Source: JBCDJG01 sp038748065
Lineage (GTDB): Bacteria; Pseudomonadota; Gammaproteobacteria; Pseudomonadales; Halieaceae
Direction of reading: 5' to 3'
Assembly (NCBI GenBank): GCA_038748065.1
Contig: JBCDJG010000049.1
Span: forward strand, 1-38,003
DNA: 38,003 nt
Shown here: piece by piece, positions 25,784-33,409 of the stretch
Position numbering within the stretch: position 1 is the first letter of the stretch
Layout: every line of letters begins with the position of its first letter
Position numbers and translations under genes: made by a program
The notes under the pieces: model-generated
Told to the model about the DNA's origin: nothing
The model's input: only the letters and a program-made list of their open reading frames with translations
The model's database searches: none

Positions 25784-27133
25784 ATGACGAGACGATACTT
25801 CGGGACCGACGGCATTAGAGGCCGCGTTGGCGACTCACCGATCACGCCGGATTTTATGCTGAAGCTGGGTTGGGCAAGCGGCAAGGTGTTTTCCGAGGGA
25901 GCTGGCGGCGGACGATGCACCGTCATTATCGGCAAGGACACTCGCATCTCTGGCTACATGTTTGAGTCGGCACTCGAGGCAGGCTTGGTGGCGGCCGGAG
26001 TGGACGTGAAACTGCTCGGACCTATGCCGACGCCCGCGGTGGCGCTCATGACACGAACCCAGGCTGCGGTTGCGGGTATCGTGATTAGCGCCTCCCACAA
26101 CCCCTTCTACGATAACGGCATAAAGTTCTTCTCCGCTGACGGCGCCAAGCTGCCGGATGATATGGAGCTGGCAATTGAGTCGCGGCTGGCAGAGGCTTTG
26201 CAAACGGTGGAATCCCGGGATATCGGCAAAGTTGTGCGAGTCGTGGACGCTGCCGGTCGTTACATCGAATATTGCAAATCTACCGTGCCCGAGGGTTTCA
26301 GCCTGCGCGGCATGAAGTTGGCGGTAGACTGCGCCCATGGATCGACCTACCACATCGCACCCAGCGTGCTGACTGAACTGGGCGCTGAAGTCACCACTCA
26401 GGGGGTGGAACCTGACGGTTTCAACATCAATGCGGGGGTCGGGTCGACGGCCATCGAATCCCTGCAGGAGCTCGTTGTAAGTACGAGTGCTGACCTGGGT
26501 ATAGCCTACGACGGAGATGGGGACCGGGTACTCTTTGTAGACCACACAGGAGCTCTCGTTGATGGGGATGAATTGCTCTACGTCATTGCCATGCATAGGC
26601 TGGCGTCCGGCGCGTCAGATGCGGGTGTTGTAGGCACACAGATGTCCAATCTGGGGCTGGAGGTAGCCCTGCGAGAGGCCGGGCTGAAATTGGCCAGGGC
26701 CAAGGTCGGCGACCGCTACGTAAAAGCCGCCATGGAGGCAGAGGGCTGGCATCTTGGTGGAGAGTCTTCCGGGCATATTATCTGTGCGGACCAAACTACA
26801 ACGGGTGACGGCATCGTCGCTTCTTTGCAGGTGCTTTTGGCGGTTAAAGCGGCGGGAAGATCCCTGGCCGAACTGCGTAATGGCATGGTTAAGTACCCTC
26901 AAACCATGATCAATGTGCGCAGTGAAGGGCGCATTGATATCTCAGACTATCCCGCGATCGCCGTAGCGGTAAGAGAGGTAGAGGCGCAGCTGGGCGAGCG
27001 CGGCCGCGTCTTGCTCAGACCCTCCGGAACAGAGCCCGTGGTGCGCGTCATGATTGAAGGCCAGAAGGCCGAAGAGGTGGCCGCTCTCTGCCAATCCCTG
27101 GCTGCTCGAGTGGAAGCAGCCCTGGCGCCGTAG
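25784..27133 (+). CDS. glmM: phosphoglucosamine mutase GlmM
   Basis: Interconverts glucosamine-6-P and glucosamine-1-P on the path to UDP-GlcNAc for peptidoglycan and LPS. The protein has 449 residues from the ATG at 25784 (MTRRYFGTDGIRGRVG). The phosphoserine loop is ISASHNP, with Ser 104 as the catalytic residue. The metal loop is DGDGDR, the sugar loop is GGESSGH, and the phosphate loop is RPSGTEPVVRVM. It lies eight bases after folP. The substrate-level link to AmgK-MurU, in amino-sugar supply for the wall, is notable within one window. Confidence 0.96.
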   Translation: MTRRYFGTDGIRGRVGDSPITPDFMLKLGWASGKVFSEGAGGGRCTVIIGKDTRISGYMFESALEAGLVAAGVDVKLLGPMPTPAVALMTRTQAAVAGIVISASHNPFYDNGIKFFSADGAKLPDDMELAIESRLAEALQTVESRDIGKVVRVVDAAGRYIEYCKSTVPEGFSLRGMKLAVDCAHGSTYHIAPSVLTELGAEVTTQGVEPDGFNINAGVGSTAIESLQELVVSTSADLGIAYDGDGDRVLFVDHTGALVDGDELLYVIAMHRLASGASDAGVVGTQMSNLGLEVALREAGLKLARAKVGDRYVKAAMEAEGWHLGGESSGHIICADQTTTGDGIVASLQVLLAVKAAGRSLAELRNGMVKYPQTMINVRSEGRIDISDYPAIAVAVREVEAQLGERGRVLLRPSGTEPVVRVMIEGQKAEEVAALCQSLAARVEAALAP

Positions 27134-27138
27134 TTGCC

Positions 27139-27167
27139 TTGTAAGTGCTGGTTAAAGTGAGTAATAT
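27139..27167 (+). promoter_or_regulatory. candidate promoter for tpiA-secG
   Basis: TTGTAA (27139-27144) and TAATAT (27162-27167) are spaced by 17 bases just after the glmM stop and about 27 bases before the tpiA ATG. It is an acceptable but not perfect sigma70 match. It would give tpiA-secG-tRNA-Leu transcription independent of ftsH-folP-glmM. Confidence 0.4.
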
Positions 27168-27194
27168 TGCGCGGCTTTTTTACCGGAGTCGCCG

Positions 27195-27935
27195 ATGCGC
27201 CGGATGCTGGTAGCCGGAAACTGGAAGATGCATGGTGACCTCGCCGGCGTCGATGAGTTGCTGAAAAGTTTGCTCTCAGCTTTGCCCCAGAGCAGCACAG
27301 AAGTGCTGGTTTGCCCGACCTACGTGCACCTCAGCCAGGCTCTTGCTCTGTGTGCGAATGCGGATGTCGCAGTAGGTGCCCAGGATTGCAGTCATGCAGA
27401 CCGGGGTGCCTACACCGGCGAAGTGGCGGCAAGTATGCTGTGCGAGCTTGGCTGCAGCCACGTGATTCTCGGCCACTCCGAGCGCCGCCAGTATCATAGC
27501 GAGTCGGATGACCTGGTGGGCGCCAAGCTGTCGGCGGCTGTCACGGCAGGACTCTGCCCCATACTCTGTGTGGGTGAGACGCGTGAGCAGCGTGAGAGCG
27601 GTGAGGCTGAGGCGGTGGTTGCGGCGCAGCTTCTTGGGGCCCTGGAAAACCAGGCCGACCTCGATAACTGCGTGATTGCCTATGAGCCCGTGTGGGCCAT
27701 TGGTACTGGCTTAACAGCCTCCGCACAGCAGGCCCAGGATATGCATGCCTTCATCCGCGAGCGTCTGCAGGAGGTCAAGGGCCTGGATGCTGAAGGCACC
27801 CGCATCCTGTATGGGGGGAGTGTAAAGGCCGACAACGCCGCCGGATTGTTTGCGGAGGCAGATATCGATGGCGCCCTCGTGGGTGGCGCGTCGTTGAAGG
27901 CAGAGGACTTTGCGGCTATTGTGGCCGCGGCTTGA
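27195..27935 (+). CDS. tpiA: triose-phosphate isomerase TpiA
   Basis: Interconverts dihydroxyacetone phosphate and glyceraldehyde-3-phosphate. The 246-residue TIM barrel has GNWKMHG with the catalytic Lys 11, VILGHSERR with the catalytic His, and IAYEPVWAIGTG with the catalytic Glu. The phosphate loop blocks are ILYGGSVKADN and DGALVGGASL. It lies between glmM and secG, the usual gammaproteobacterial position. Confidence 0.97.
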   Translation: MRRMLVAGNWKMHGDLAGVDELLKSLLSALPQSSTEVLVCPTYVHLSQALALCANADVAVGAQDCSHADRGAYTGEVAASMLCELGCSHVILGHSERRQYHSESDDLVGAKLSAAVTAGLCPILCVGETREQRESGEAEAVVAAQLLGALENQADLDNCVIAYEPVWAIGTGLTASAQQAQDMHAFIRERLQEVKGLDAEGTRILYGGSVKADNAAGLFAEADIDGALVGGASLKAEDFAAIVAAA

Positions 27936-27989
27936 TCGATGCGCCTGAACTGGCCTCGGTCTGAGACAGCCCCATAGGGCGGAAAGGTT

Positions 27990-28424
27990 ATGGAACAGAT
28001 TATCCTGGTGGTACACCTGCTGTTGGCGCTGGCTATTATTGGCCTCATTATGCTGCAGCAGGGCAAAGGCGCTGAGATGGGTGCGTCGTTTGGCGCGGGT
28101 GCGTCACAGACGATCTTCGGCAGCGACGGCACGGGTAACGTACTATCACGCGCGACCGGCTGGTTGGCAGTATTGTTTTTTGCCAGCAGCTTCGGACTGG
28201 CGCTGATCGCCACCGAAAAAACGCAAGTCGTGCGGGACGACATCGGCCTCGACATCCCCGTACAGCGCGCGGCACCGGAGCCCATTTCGGACCTGCCCGA
28301 AGTGGAAGACGAAATCCCCTCGTTGAGCGCGCCGGATGCGGCACTCGAGGGAGCGGAAGGGGACCTTCCCGAACTGGCGCCGGAAGCGCCGGCACTTGAG
28401 GACGACCTGCCGCAATTACAGTAA
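27990..28424 (+). CDS. secG: protein-export membrane protein SecG with long acidic tail
   Basis: Small auxiliary subunit of the SecYEG translocon. It has two membrane helices (residues about 3-20 and 50-70) joined by the conserved loop QQGKGAEMGASFGAGAS, then GNVLSRATGWLAVLFF. At 144 residues it is longer than E. coli SecG (110). The extra C terminus is strongly acidic, with repeated DLPE/EIPS/DLPQ motifs. AAAGG upstream of the ATG acts as ribosome-binding site. The tRNA-Leu gene follows by 10 bases, as in E. coli. Confidence 0.94.
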   Translation: MEQIILVVHLLLALAIIGLIMLQQGKGAEMGASFGAGASQTIFGSDGTGNVLSRATGWLAVLFFASSFGLALIATEKTQVVRDDIGLDIPVQRAAPEPISDLPEVEDEIPSLSAPDAALEGAEGDLPELAPEAPALEDDLPQLQ

Positions 28425-28434
28425 GCACTTCTAT

Positions 28435-28520
28435 GCCGAAGTGGTGGAATTGGTAGACACGCTATCTTGAGGGGGTAGTGAGCATTGCTCGTGCGGGTTC
28501 AAGTCCCGCCTTCGGCACCA
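28435..28520 (+). tRNA. leuU: tRNA-Leu (GAG)
   Basis: An 86-base class II tRNA. The acceptor stem GCCGAAG (28435-28441) pairs with CTTCGGC (28510-28516), followed by discriminator A and an encoded CCA (28518-28520). The D-loop is AATTGGTAGACAC. The anticodon stem CTATC/GGTAG encloses loop TTGAGGG, so the anticodon is GAG at 28469-28471. A long variable arm and the T-loop GGTTCAAGTCC follow. It matches E. coli leuU in sequence and position after secG. The accessory DNA begins immediately downstream. Confidence 0.96.
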
Positions 28521-28543
28521 TTTTTAAATAACCGATTAAAATC

Positions 28544-28561
28544 ATATACTTAAGTGTATAT
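28544..28561. repeat. short palindromic repeat just after tRNA-Leu
   Basis: ATATAC and GTATAT arms flank TTAAGT (28544-28561), with an inner palindrome ACTTAAGT. It lies 23 bases past the tRNA CCA, in AT-rich DNA that follows a TTTTT run. It could be a recombinase or operator site at the left edge of the accessory segment, or part of a tRNA 3' terminator. Only the symmetry is seen. Confidence 0.4.
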
Positions 28562-28605
28562 TCTGGGGGTTTGTGTGGCAGGCTTGTGTAGCATACTGCC
28601 GCCTG

Positions 28606-28854
28606 CTATTTGGCCCCATGCTCGTCATCTCGCTCCGCTTCACTCCGCCTGTCATGCTGTACGTTTCTTAGAGTGAGGTACACGACAGACCCAACCCCTA
28701 GCGGGAGGATCAACCAGATCGCTAGAGAGAAGCCCTTAATAACCCAATCAATGATGATCTCGTACATCGGAGCCAGCGGGTCCACGAACTGACCCAGTAC
28801 AAAGATCGCTACTGCAGCCAGTATGAGCTTGTCGCGCTTAGTGATGCTGTACAT
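28606..28854 (-). CDS. small two-helix membrane protein
   Basis: An 82-residue protein with two hydrophobic segments (about residues 10-26 and 34-60) and a charged, hydrophilic C terminus (NVQHDRRSEAERDDEHGAK). The family is unknown. Small two-helix proteins of this shape are common in phages and mobile elements (holin-like or superinfection functions), but nothing in the sequence fixes a role. I see no strong ribosome-binding site before the ATG at 28854. It is the last gene of the minus-strand accessory block and the first met after tRNA-Leu. Confidence 0.55.
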   Translation of the reverse strand: MYSITKRDKLILAAVAIFVLGQFVDPLAPMYEIIIDWVIKGFSLAIWLILPLGVGSVVYLTLRNVQHDRRSEAERDDEHGAK

Positions 28855-28941
28855 AGGTTAGCCGCCCGTTTCTCATCTGCCCTCAAAGCCTAGCACAGGG
28901 CAAAAATGATAGGCCCAGGGTCTCCCCGAGGCCTATTCCAG

Positions 28942-29592
28942 TTAGTACAGACGGTTCATGTCGGTCCTCACCCAGTTCAGCCCTAGCCGCTCCGCAGAAG
29001 TCCTGCGCATGGCTTCCAATACCACCTTCGCGTCAGTCTCTGTGGGTCTCTCTGCCAAGCCCTGAATTGCTGCATTGAAGTGCGGATAGAAGTCCTTGTC
29101 GTAGATAGTCCAGCCACGGCCCGCCTCTGGGTACCACTGCTCCAGATTGCTTCCCAGATAGGCTTCACGCATAGAGCCGCCACGCTCGTCTCGGTAGCGC
29201 CGCTGAGATTCGGTCAGCAGCGTAAAGTTCTTCACCTCGATGCGTCCACCGCATGCCGTCTTCGTGATTATCTCAGGTGAGGGCGGGCTGGCCTCCGACT
29301 CAGCCAAGCGCTCACACGCGTAGAACAGAGGAGCAACCTTCCAGGCGTCCATCACATTGATATATATGGGCCGATCTTCCAGCAGCTCACACTCCTGTCT
29401 CCACCGTTCCAGCGGTGCAAGGCCCCAGGTGCCTTTCTCTACCTCGGCAACCTGGCAAGCAGTGAGCCCCTCGGCAGTGATTGGCGGGTCAACTTGCACG
29501 CGCACACGGCGTCTAGTGCTGTGGTCGAGTTCGAAAGCCCCGCGCCCCTCCTTAGACAGTGCCTCGTTCAGTAGGTCTGTGGTTCTAGTCAT
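28942..29592 (-). CDS. hypothetical protein, 216 residues, coupled to the zinc-finger gene
   Basis: Family not recognised. It is a soluble, mixed alpha/beta-looking protein with many charged residues and conserved-looking blocks such as PIYINVMDAWKVAPLFYACERLAES and GWTIYDKDFYPHFNAAIQGLAERPTETDAK. It has no signal peptide. The ATG at 29592 is one base from the stop of the preceding gene, and its AGGAG ribosome-binding site lies within that gene's last codons. The two are therefore translationally coupled and probably act together. It may be a phage-type accessory protein; no function is assigned. Confidence 0.6.
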   Translation of the reverse strand: MTRTTDLLNEALSKEGRGAFELDHSTRRRVRVQVDPPITAEGLTACQVAEVEKGTWGLAPLERWRQECELLEDRPIYINVMDAWKVAPLFYACERLAESEASPPSPEIITKTACGGRIEVKNFTLLTESQRRYRDERGGSMREAYLGSNLEQWYPEAGRGWTIYDKDFYPHFNAAIQGLAERPTETDAKVVLEAMRRTSAERLGLNWVRTDMNRLY

Positions 29593-29593
29593 A

Positions 29594-30361
29594 TCAGCTT
29601 ATCTCCTGATGGTTGTTGTCCCGTAAGTGTTCTCGCTCGTGCTGCAGATGCCTGCGATGTTTGTCCCACTCCGCGAGACTAAGAGCGGTCTTTCTAAGCT
29701 CTGGCTTCCACAGCAGCGCTTCTGCTAGCTGTTTGCCAACGTGTGTCCTGGCTCTGAGGGGAATGGGGTCTACCTTCGCAGGCTCACCGCTGTTGCAGCG
29801 ATCACCCCAGCCAAACCTCGGCAATTCCAAGTATCTCGCCTGGCAGTCGCTGGCCCTCCATACGACACGGCCTAGCTCTGCGTGATAGAACTCGGTCGAG
29901 TCGCCGAAGCGGTGGGGTCTGTTGTGGCAGATAGCCGCTATGCCCATTACGTCGCTGAAGGCCTGCTCGAAGTCGTAGCACTGCTCCAACATCGATTCAG
30001 TGACGGCCCAGGCGACATTGCGCATACATGCCTTCAAGCCATAATCATGAGTAGAGCGGATATAACGAGGTCGCTTCCCGTAATGCCCGAAGATGGGCAC
30101 GAGCGCCCAACGAAAGGCAGACAGTGCCCCCAACATCTCCTCGTCACCCTGTCGGAGAAGTAGCTCAACTCTCCGTCTGAATGGCAGCAGCTCCTCCTTA
30201 ACCTTCAGGCGCTTCTTGGTCGGGTGGCCATGGCGGTACCTGTGGCTCTGGTGCTTATTGCAGAGTGCGGAGCGGACGAAGCGCCGCCTGCGGTCCCTGC
30301 GTACCTTCCGCGTACAGCCGGGCACCGAACACTCTACCGAGTAGTAACGGTCCTTGATCAT
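29594..30361 (-). CDS. zinc-finger protein with phage-type CxxxxC...CxxH N terminus
   Basis: A 255-residue protein. Its first 47 residues form a metal-binding module: C11-x4-C16, a very basic stretch (RRDRRRRF), then LCNKHQSHRYRHGHP with C34 and H37. This C...C...LCxKHxxRxxRHG pattern is familiar from N termini of phage HNH endonucleases and DNA-binding proteins. No HNH catalytic motif is visible in the rest, so a nuclease is not claimed. The remainder is unrecognised. AAGGA precedes the ATG at 30361. A DNA- or RNA-binding role is inferred. Confidence 0.6.
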   Translation of the reverse strand: MIKDRYYSVECSVPGCTRKVRRDRRRRFVRSALCNKHQSHRYRHGHPTKKRLKVKEELLPFRRRVELLLRQGDEEMLGALSAFRWALVPIFGHYGKRPRYIRSTHDYGLKACMRNVAWAVTESMLEQCYDFEQAFSDVMGIAAICHNRPHRFGDSTEFYHAELGRVVWRASDCQARYLELPRFGWGDRCNSGEPAKVDPIPLRARTHVGKQLAEALLWKPELRKTALSLAEWDKHRRHLQHEREHLRDNNHQEIS

Positions 30362-30454
30362 TGGTATTCCTTTTTGGATTGATGGCCCTGAGAGGGCACT
30401 GGTTAGCGGGTGTGGGGCTCGGATGGAGAGAGTAGGCGCCTGGATGTGGCCGAA

Positions 30455-30518
30455 CGCCCCAATGGGGAGAACTGGGGCCTCATTCGCCCCAGACCATTAC
30501 AAAACTGTGGGGAGAACT
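30455..30518. repeat. CCCCA/TGGGG repeat cluster next to the ParB-like gene
   Basis: Within 64 bases there are two copies of CGCCCCA (30455-30461, 30485-30491) and two of TGGGGAGAACT (30463-30473, 30508-30518). They form nested inverted repeats, the clearest being CTGGGGC (30472-30478) with GCCCCAG (30486-30492) around a seven-base loop. There is no T-run, so a simple terminator is unlikely. It lies between the ParB-like gene and the zinc-finger gene, with no coding sequence. It may be a binding site for one of the neighbouring DNA-binding proteins (a parS-like or operator role). Confidence 0.55.
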
Positions 30519-30538
30519 CAGCGTCCACCCCGCGCCCT

Positions 30539-31690
30539 CTACCAGTCATCCCCAGTCCCACGCTCCTCTGTACTCCAGTACATGTAGCCATCGCTAAGCT
30601 CACGCTGGCTCTCTATCGCGAGGTCAGTGATATATTCAGCCACCCGCACAAGGGTCAGCTCCTCGTAGGGCGCGGGGCCGTCCTGAGGTCTCCCACGGTC
30701 CTCGAACAGAGCACTCAGTAGGTGCGCGGCCCTCTTCTCCGGAGCAGGCTCTGGACCCTCTTCCTCGTGGAACCAACTTTGCGCGGCGGCTTTCTCTTGG
30801 TCGGCTGTAGGTTGGATGCCGTGGGCCAGCAGCAGCTCCACTGTGAGGGCATACGTAAGCCTGTGCTGTTCTCGTAGACCTCGTAGCCTCTTACGAGACT
30901 CAACTCGCTCCTTGGCTGATCTCTCAGCCTCCTGCTCAACACGTACTCCATCGGGTCCCCAGTTGTTCTCCATGCTCCGCGCTTCTGTCTTAGCCTGTTC
31001 GTACGTCATGGTCTTGGCCTCAACCCCCAGCTTCCTGCGCAGCGCGACCATTCGGTCCACACTGCTGCTCCCTATATCGGCGGTACTGGCGATCTTGGAC
31101 GCACTGTGAGCCCACGGCATCTTCCCTGAGTCCTCGCAGTAGTTGGTAACCACCATCTGCCATGCAAGCTCACGCCTAGCTCCGCGCGGTGGTGGCGTCC
31201 TCCTGCCGTTCCCTAAGTTGGCATAGCGTGACAGCACCATAGCCCGCCCCCAGTCACACTCAGCGACACGGGCACGTACCTCTGTGCGTCCCGCGCGAAC
31301 AGCAGCCTCGATGCGCGTAAAGCCATCCGCAGGCACTAGCTTCGCAGTATCCGTCACAGGCTCCTCTACCAGGCACAGCAGCACCGGCTCCTTGAACTGA
31401 TACTCTGGGTCATCTCTGAGATCAGCCCGAATGCTGTCCCGTGTCCCCTTCCTCGCCTGCTCGTGCTCCTGCGCCTCGACCCCGCCCTTAAGGGAGACAT
31501 TGCGCATCTGCCATTGGTCCTCAATGGTGATAGTGTCGATTGCAATCATCTGATCGGGTATCGCCTCGATTTCTGCCAATAGGGCTTTGGGTTCATCCTT
31601 CGTTAGTACCGCCAGCGACCCTGAGTTCTTCTCTAAGTACTCCGCTAGTCGCTCAGAGACTGCTGCGGTATCTCTCTTCGTCATGCTCAT
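30539..31690 (-). CDS. ParB-like protein with nuclease-fold domain and HTH
   Basis: A 383-residue protein. Residues about 100-150 resemble the ParB/Srx nuclease-like fold (PADGFTRIEAAVRAGRTEVRARV, where DGFTR takes the place of the usual DGHHR/GxxR). A ParB-type follow-on comes next: LSRYANLGNGRRTPPPRGARRELAWQM, then SASKIASTADIGSSSVDRMVALRR at about 196-219, an HTH. The C-terminal half is charged and helical. A strong AAAGGAGG precedes the ATG at 31690. No ParA ATPase is near, so this may be a transcription or replication regulator rather than a true partition protein. It overlaps the RHH gene upstream. Confidence 0.7.
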   Translation of the reverse strand: MSMTKRDTAAVSERLAEYLEKNSGSLAVLTKDEPKALLAEIEAIPDQMIAIDTITIEDQWQMRNVSLKGGVEAQEHEQARKGTRDSIRADLRDDPEYQFKEPVLLCLVEEPVTDTAKLVPADGFTRIEAAVRAGRTEVRARVAECDWGRAMVLSRYANLGNGRRTPPPRGARRELAWQMVVTNYCEDSGKMPWAHSASKIASTADIGSSSVDRMVALRRKLGVEAKTMTYEQAKTEARSMENNWGPDGVRVEQEAERSAKERVESRKRLRGLREQHRLTYALTVELLLAHGIQPTADQEKAAAQSWFHEEEGPEPAPEKRAAHLLSALFEDRGRPQDGPAPYEELTLVRVAEYITDLAIESQRELSDGYMYWSTEERGTGDDW

Positions 31691-31847
31691 GGGCTCTCTG
31701 GCCTCCTTTGCTCAGGTGATCACTGACCAGCCGCTCTATCAGCAGACTGGCGGTCAACTCCTCGTCCTGCGCACAGTAGTCGTGTAGCTCATCCCATAGC
31801 TGGGCGCTGAGCGTCACACGCTTACGCAGCATGCGGTCTCCTCGCAT
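31653..31847 (-). CDS. ribbon-helix-helix (CopG/Arc-like) DNA-binding protein
   Basis: A small protein of about 64 residues from the ATG at 31847 (MRGDRMLRKRVTLS), preceded by AAGGAGG; an ATG at 31832 is also well placed. The pattern RKRVTLSAQLWDELHDYCAQDEELTASLLIERLVSDHL is a beta-strand followed by two helices, typical of RHH regulators. Its 3' end overlaps the ParB-like gene by 38 bases, so the two are co-translated. Such pairs often autoregulate or act in partition; here that is inferred. Confidence 0.65.
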   Translation of the reverse strand: MRGDRMLRKRVTLSAQLWDELHDYCAQDEELTASLLIERLVSDHLSKGGQRAHEHDEERYRSSL

Positions 31848-32063
31848 ACGTCCTCCTTCTTCGTAGTAGTAGGTGTTAGTGCTTTTGATCGGTGGCCTTG
31901 TGACTTGGGGTGTGCTCTCGGTCAGCTGACTGATCAAATATCAATCAATCGGACGCAAAGGGTGGCTCGCTCATCCACAGACCTGCGGGCCGAGGCCACT
32001 GAGAGCCCCCAGCCTTACTGTGTGCTGGGCTCCAGGCTCCCCGGTCCCTGCCTTCACAATGAT

Positions 32064-32675
32064 CTAAGACTTTCCTGCCTGGTCCTCAGGCTCCGGCTCT
32101 TTCAGCTCATCCATAGGCGACTCCTCTAACGCGTAATCAACCACCGCCTTACCCGCTTGCTCAAGCACAAGGTTCACCGTCGAGAAGCTGTCGTCAGCCA
32201 GAGACTTATCGATGCGACCATAAGCCAGCCCGGTCCTCTCCACGGCTGACTGCTTGCGGGCCTGCGCTTTCGATATACGCTCACCACGCCTGCGCCGCTC
32301 CTCCTCCAGCGACATTGATAGAAGCCCCGCCGCCTGGTTCTCTCTCCGCCGTATTGCTAGGCCACCTAAGCCCTTGGTCTGAATGCGACTCTTGCCCTTG
32401 GAGAGAATGGTGCGTATCTGTGCATTACTTGAGGCCGCTTGCTCCTCACCTTGCGCTGCTATTATCTGGAGGTTCGCCTCACGCTCCTGCTGGGCCTGCT
32501 GTACCGCTGCTTCCTTTCGGGCGATCTCAGCCTGCTTTTCGGCTTCCTTTTGTCTGAGGACGTCCTTTACGATATCTATGCCTAGGTCCAGGCCGCCGAG
32601 TGCGTAGTCTTTCGTCGTGAGGCTATCCCGACCCTTCTTAGTTAGTGCTTTGGTAATCGTGTAAAGGGCGCTCAT
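32064..32675 (-). CDS. coiled-coil protein, 203 residues
   Basis: The ATG at 32675 (MSALYTITKALTKKGRDSL) is chosen over an upstream in-frame codon because GGAG lies seven bases before it. Residues about 40-75 form a strongly predicted coiled coil rich in Glu, Lys, Ala and Gln (RQKEAEKQAEIARKEAAVQQ). The middle has GLGGLAIRRRENQAAGLLSMSLEEERRRRGER and the tail is acidic. The layout loosely recalls small internal virion proteins of podoviruses, but I see no decisive motif and do not assign that function. Confidence 0.55.
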   Translation of the reverse strand: MSALYTITKALTKKGRDSLTTKDYALGGLDLGIDIVKDVLRQKEAEKQAEIARKEAAVQQAQQEREANLQIIAAQGEEQAASSNAQIRTILSKGKSRIQTKGLGGLAIRRRENQAAGLLSMSLEEERRRRGERISKAQARKQSAVERTGLAYGRIDKSLADDSFSTVNLVLEQAGKAVVDYALEESPMDELKEPEPEDQAGKS

Positions 32676-32725
32676 GAAGGCTCTCCGTGTTGTTTTGTCG
32701 TGGGCTGTGTGGTGTAGGTCAGCTC

Positions 32726-32755
32726 GGCTCGGTTTGTCCCGTGGATCGCCGAGCC
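32726..32755. repeat. inverted repeat in the divergent promoter region
   Basis: GGCTCGG (32726-32732) and CCGAGCC (32749-32755) form a perfect 7-bp inverted repeat with a 16-base spacer. It lies between the divergent 203-residue (minus) and 162-residue (plus) coiled-coil genes. It is a candidate operator for a dimeric regulator such as the nearby RHH protein. This is inferred from symmetry and position only. Confidence 0.4.
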
Positions 32756-32862
32756 AATGTGATCGAGTCATACTTTCTGGCAATTCTGGGTGGCTGCTGC
32801 AGATGTGAAGGGGCTACGATGGTCGGCATCCTCCCCTACAAGACTCAGGGACCTAGAGAGAC

Positions 32863-33351
32863 ATGAAGCTCGCACTCAACATCGCCCTAGGAATTCTCAT
32901 AGCCTCTGCCGTTTTATGGTCGGTGCGTCTAGGCGTTCTCTGGTGGGTTGGCAATCAGCTCCAAGAGACCCTCGTAGAACAACAGGCACAGCAAGAAGGG
33001 CGCATTCAGGAAATAGCCTCAGCCCGTCAAGCCGAGGCGGCGCGTGTTAAGGCCGAGGAGGAGCGCGAGGCTGAACGAATCAGGCAGCAGGCAGCGCGTG
33101 AAGAGGCCAAGAGACGGCGTAAGGAACAGGAGTTCCTCGCCAAGCGCAGCGCTGAGGCCGCTCGTCAGAAGCAGTTACGGGATATAGAGCTAGCCTTCGA
33201 GAATGGGTATGAGCCACCCCCAGAGTGCGCCCCGTCCAATACTGACGCCAACTGGGTCACCTGTGTCGACATCAAGCGCAGGGCAAAGCAGGCGTACATC
33301 TCTCAACAGCTGATGTTGTCCCGTGCTCACGAGGACATACCGACTAGGTGA
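32863..33351 (+). CDS. membrane-anchored coiled-coil protein, 162 residues
   Basis: One N-terminal membrane helix (residues about 5-30, ALNIALGILIASAVLWSVRLGVLWWVG) is followed by a long, highly charged coiled coil (about 38-108, rich in Glu, Arg, Ala and Gln, e.g. EAARVKAEEEREAERIRQQA). A short C-terminal part has two Cys residues (PPPECAPSNTDANWVTCVDI). The layout could be a phage spanin- or Rz-like protein, an IncP-type adhesion protein or a scaffold; none is supported by a specific motif. It is transcribed divergently from the 203-residue coiled-coil gene, and a hairpin follows it at 33410-33431. Confidence 0.6.
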   Translation: MKLALNIALGILIASAVLWSVRLGVLWWVGNQLQETLVEQQAQQEGRIQEIASARQAEAARVKAEEEREAERIRQQAAREEAKRRRKEQEFLAKRSAEAARQKQLRDIELAFENGYEPPPECAPSNTDANWVTCVDIKRRAKQAYISQQLMLSRAHEDIPTR

Positions 33352-33409
33352 TAGCTCCTTGTTCCTAGGGTGTCGGGTAAAACACTTTTCGCCTAGGAGC
33401 CAGTTCAAG

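Noticed and set aside
30461..30518. A simple rho-independent terminator after the ParB-like gene
   Set aside because: The stems are good but there is no T-run on either strand, and the motif is repeated, which favours a binding site.
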